Positions 5,406 through 6,736 of a DNA stretch of 6,736 nucleotides are shown here, piece by piece. The stretch is from Gammaproteobacteria bacterium (lineage in GTDB: Bacteria; Pseudomonadota; Gammaproteobacteria; GCA-001735895), in contig QIJI01000015.1 in NCBI GenBank assembly GCA_003231795.1, forward strand, positions 1-6,736. Reading direction: 5' to 3'. The notes under the pieces were generated by a model. It did no database searches. It worked only from the letters and a program-made list of their open reading frames with translations, and was not told where the DNA came from. The position numbers and the translations under genes were made by a program. Numbering within the stretch: position 1 is the first letter of the stretch; every line of letters begins with the position of its first letter.

Positions 5406-6416
5406 TTAATTCAGCAATTCGGAAATTGCCTGATCGAGATACTTTTCAAATTCGGGGTCGTTACCGGGGGATGCCACGCAATGTCCCCAGGGTGATTGGT
5501 AAATTCTGAGTTCGCTATCTGGAATATGTTCAATTTCGAGCTGGTTGTCTTCGCCGCGAAAATAAAGGTCGTTGTCACAGGCGATGACGATGGTTTTCGC
5601 CTTGATTGACCTCAATGCGGCCTTGAAATCATTTTGATACTGATCGTTGGCGCTAATGTCGCCGAGCTGCCAGGTCTTTAGTTTGCACAGTAAATCATTC
5701 GCATCCCATTCCAGGTGATCCTGTTCCCAGTCCTGCAACAACGCTTCGGCGGTATCAAAACCTTTCAGGCGATACATTTGCTTGCGATAAAAGGTTTGCG
5801 AGAAGGCCCAGCCTGCATAAATTCGCCCGAAGGCTTTTAAGCCTTTAACGGGTGTTTCACTGTAGCGACCGTTGTCGTATACGGCATCGGCCTGCAACGC
5901 TGCCTTAACGCCTTCGAGAAAAACAATGTTGTGCTCGGCAGTTTTCGCCGATGCGCAAAAGGGCAGAATTGCGTTGACGAAATCCGGGTATTGCGCGCCC
6001 CATTGAAACGACTGGCATCCTGCCATAGACCAGCCCGTGACCAGCGCGATCTGTTTTACGCCAAGTGTCTGGGTCAACAGCTCATATTGCGCGCGAATAT
6101 TGTCGAACAGGGTAATGACCGGAAAGTTAGCCGCATTGAATGGCGCCGGCGTATTGCTGGGTGATGACGAAATACCATTACCGAACAGGTTGACCGAGAC
6201 TACAAAGTGTTTTGCCGGATCGATGGCCCGGCCGGGTCCGAAATAACCTTCGTTGCGCAGGTGGCTGCCGGTATAGAAGGTTGGCAGTACAACGACATTG
6301 TCAGCCGCTGCATTCAGTTCGCCATCGGTCCTGTAAGCGAGCTGCAAGTCGGGCATGACAACACCCGACTGCAGCACAAAATCTGCAAGATGGAAAACCG
6401 AATAGTCTGTGCTCAT
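5406..6416 (-). CDS. Alpha/beta-fold hydrolase of the homoserine O-acetyltransferase (MetX)-like family
   Basis: From the ATG at 6416 the product is 336 residues. The N-terminus FVLQSGVVMPDLQLAYRTDG, then NLFGNGISSSPSN and FDNIRAQYELLTQTLGVK, match the MetX-like alpha/beta hydrolase group. The nucleophile elbow is GWSMAGCQSFQWG with Ser130; the acid is Asp283 in CDNDLYF; the His is His312 in SPWGHCVASP. MetX enzymes acetylate homoserine, but many catabolic-operon members with the WGH-type ending are hydrolases or acyltransferases on other substrates, so homoserine acetylation is not claimed. The same frame stays open upstream into the ligase gene (to 6533), but those 39 residues lie inside its coding region and look unlike protein. 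The chosen ATG is 10 bases after the ligase stop. The ribosome binding site is weak, which suggests dependence on translation of the upstream gene. Confidence 0.85.
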   Translation of the reverse strand: MSTDYSVFHLADFVLQSGVVMPDLQLAYRTDGELNAAADNVVVLPTFYTGSHLRNEGYFGPGRAIDPAKHFVVSVNLFGNGISSSPSNTPAPFNAANFPVITLFDNIRAQYELLTQTLGVKQIALVTGWSMAGCQSFQWGAQYPDFVNAILPFCASAKTAEHNIVFLEGVKAALQADAVYDNGRYSETPVKGLKAFGRIYAGWAFSQTFYRKQMYRLKGFDTAEALLQDWEQDHLEWDANDLLCKLKTWQLGDISANDQYQNDFKAALRSIKAKTIVIACDNDLYFRGEDNQLEIEHIPDSELRIYQSPWGHCVASPGNDPEFEKYLDQAISELLN

Positions 6417-6426
6417 TGAAAAAGCA

Positions 6427-6736
6427 CTAATACAGCCTGAGATACTCTTTGACTTCCCAATCGGTGGTTTCCTGGTGATAACGTTCCCATTCGTCAATTT
6501 TGTATCCAACGAATGAGCGTAACATTGCTTCACCCATAACCTTCTTTGCGAGCTCGCTCTGACCCAGATGCTCGGTTGCTTCCAGCAGGTTGCGCGGTAG
6601 TGGTGTTAAATTGCGTTTGGCCTTTTCGGATTCTTCCATTACATACAAATCTTCGTCCAGTGACTGGCCCGGATCGAGTTTGTTAACCATACCTTCAACC
6701 TGTGCTGCCAGCATCATGCCGAGTGACATATAAGGA
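6427..6736 (-). CDS. Glutamine-synthetase-family ligase, C-terminal end (enters from right edge)
   Basis: Only the last 102 residues are inside the window. The frame opens with PYMSLGMMLAAQVEGM, matching the conserved NPY(L)...AA...G helix after the active site of glutamine synthetases. It then has LPRNLLEATEHLGQSE and ends TTDWEVKEYLRLY, the family's typical C-terminal helix. No adenylylation motif is seen in this part. Because the gene leads an operon with catabolic-type partners, it may be a gamma-glutamyl-amide ligase acting on an amine (like PuuA, IpuC or GMAS) rather than the housekeeping enzyme. The substrate-binding part that could decide this is off the edge. The first ATG in view (6729) is internal, not the start; codons upstream (Pro-Tyr) are in frame. 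The stop is TAG at 6427-6429, 10 bases before the hydrolase start. Confidence 0.9.
   Translation of the reverse strand, partial: PYMSLGMMLAAQVEGMVNKLDPGQSLDEDLYVMEESEKAKRNLTPLPRNLLEATEHLGQSELAKKVMGEAMLRSFVGYKIDEWERYHQETTDWEVKEYLRLY

Noticed and set aside
6417..6533. N-terminal extension of the alpha/beta hydrolase
   Set aside because: It lies mostly inside the ligase gene in another frame; the MetX-like homology begins after the ATG at 6416.

Overview
The window holds nine genes or gene fragments on both strands plus one probably broken small gene. The overall look is of an environmental, probably marine, gammaproteobacterium: mixed base composition, compact catabolic operons, an AruI-like decarboxylase, and AraC/XylS-type and GcvA-type regulators. 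This taxonomic guess is an inference from protein resemblance and style. No rRNA, tRNA, CRISPR array, transposase or attachment site is visible.

Left part (1-2090): the 5' half of a thiamine-diphosphate-dependent 2-oxoacid decarboxylase reads leftward off the edge and strongly resembles 5-guanidino-2-oxopentanoate decarboxylase (AruI). About 500 bases of non-coding sequence separate it from a rightward AraC-family regulator. That gap holds a convincing leftward rho-independent terminator, a 20-base-spaced direct repeat upstream of the decarboxylase, and a possible promoter for the regulator.

Middle (2180-4148): a leftward short-chain dehydrogenase/reductase (SDR) that lacks the usual Tyr-x-x-x-Lys catalytic pair is preceded by a tiny gene that appears frameshifted. 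Both diverge from a rightward GcvA-like LysR regulator, the usual arrangement when such a regulator controls its neighbour. The shared gap contains a short perfect inverted repeat.

Right-middle (4149-4608): a very AT-rich stretch carries a good sigma70-type promoter and an 8-base inverted repeat. It leads into a small Arg-rich protein built from repeated Asp-Arg-Arg units, many seven residues apart. Its arginine codons differ from repeat to repeat, which argues for selection on the protein.

Right part (4609-6736): a tight leftward operon, read in transcription order. It has the C-terminus of a glutamine-synthetase-family ligase (entering from the right edge), a MetX-like alpha/beta hydrolase, a stand-alone EutQ-like cupin, and a SnoaL/NTF2-like small protein. 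Gaps are 10 and 27 bases, followed by a 4-base overlap. A gamma-glutamylation route for an amine is a reasonable hypothesis, but the substrate cannot be read from the sequence.
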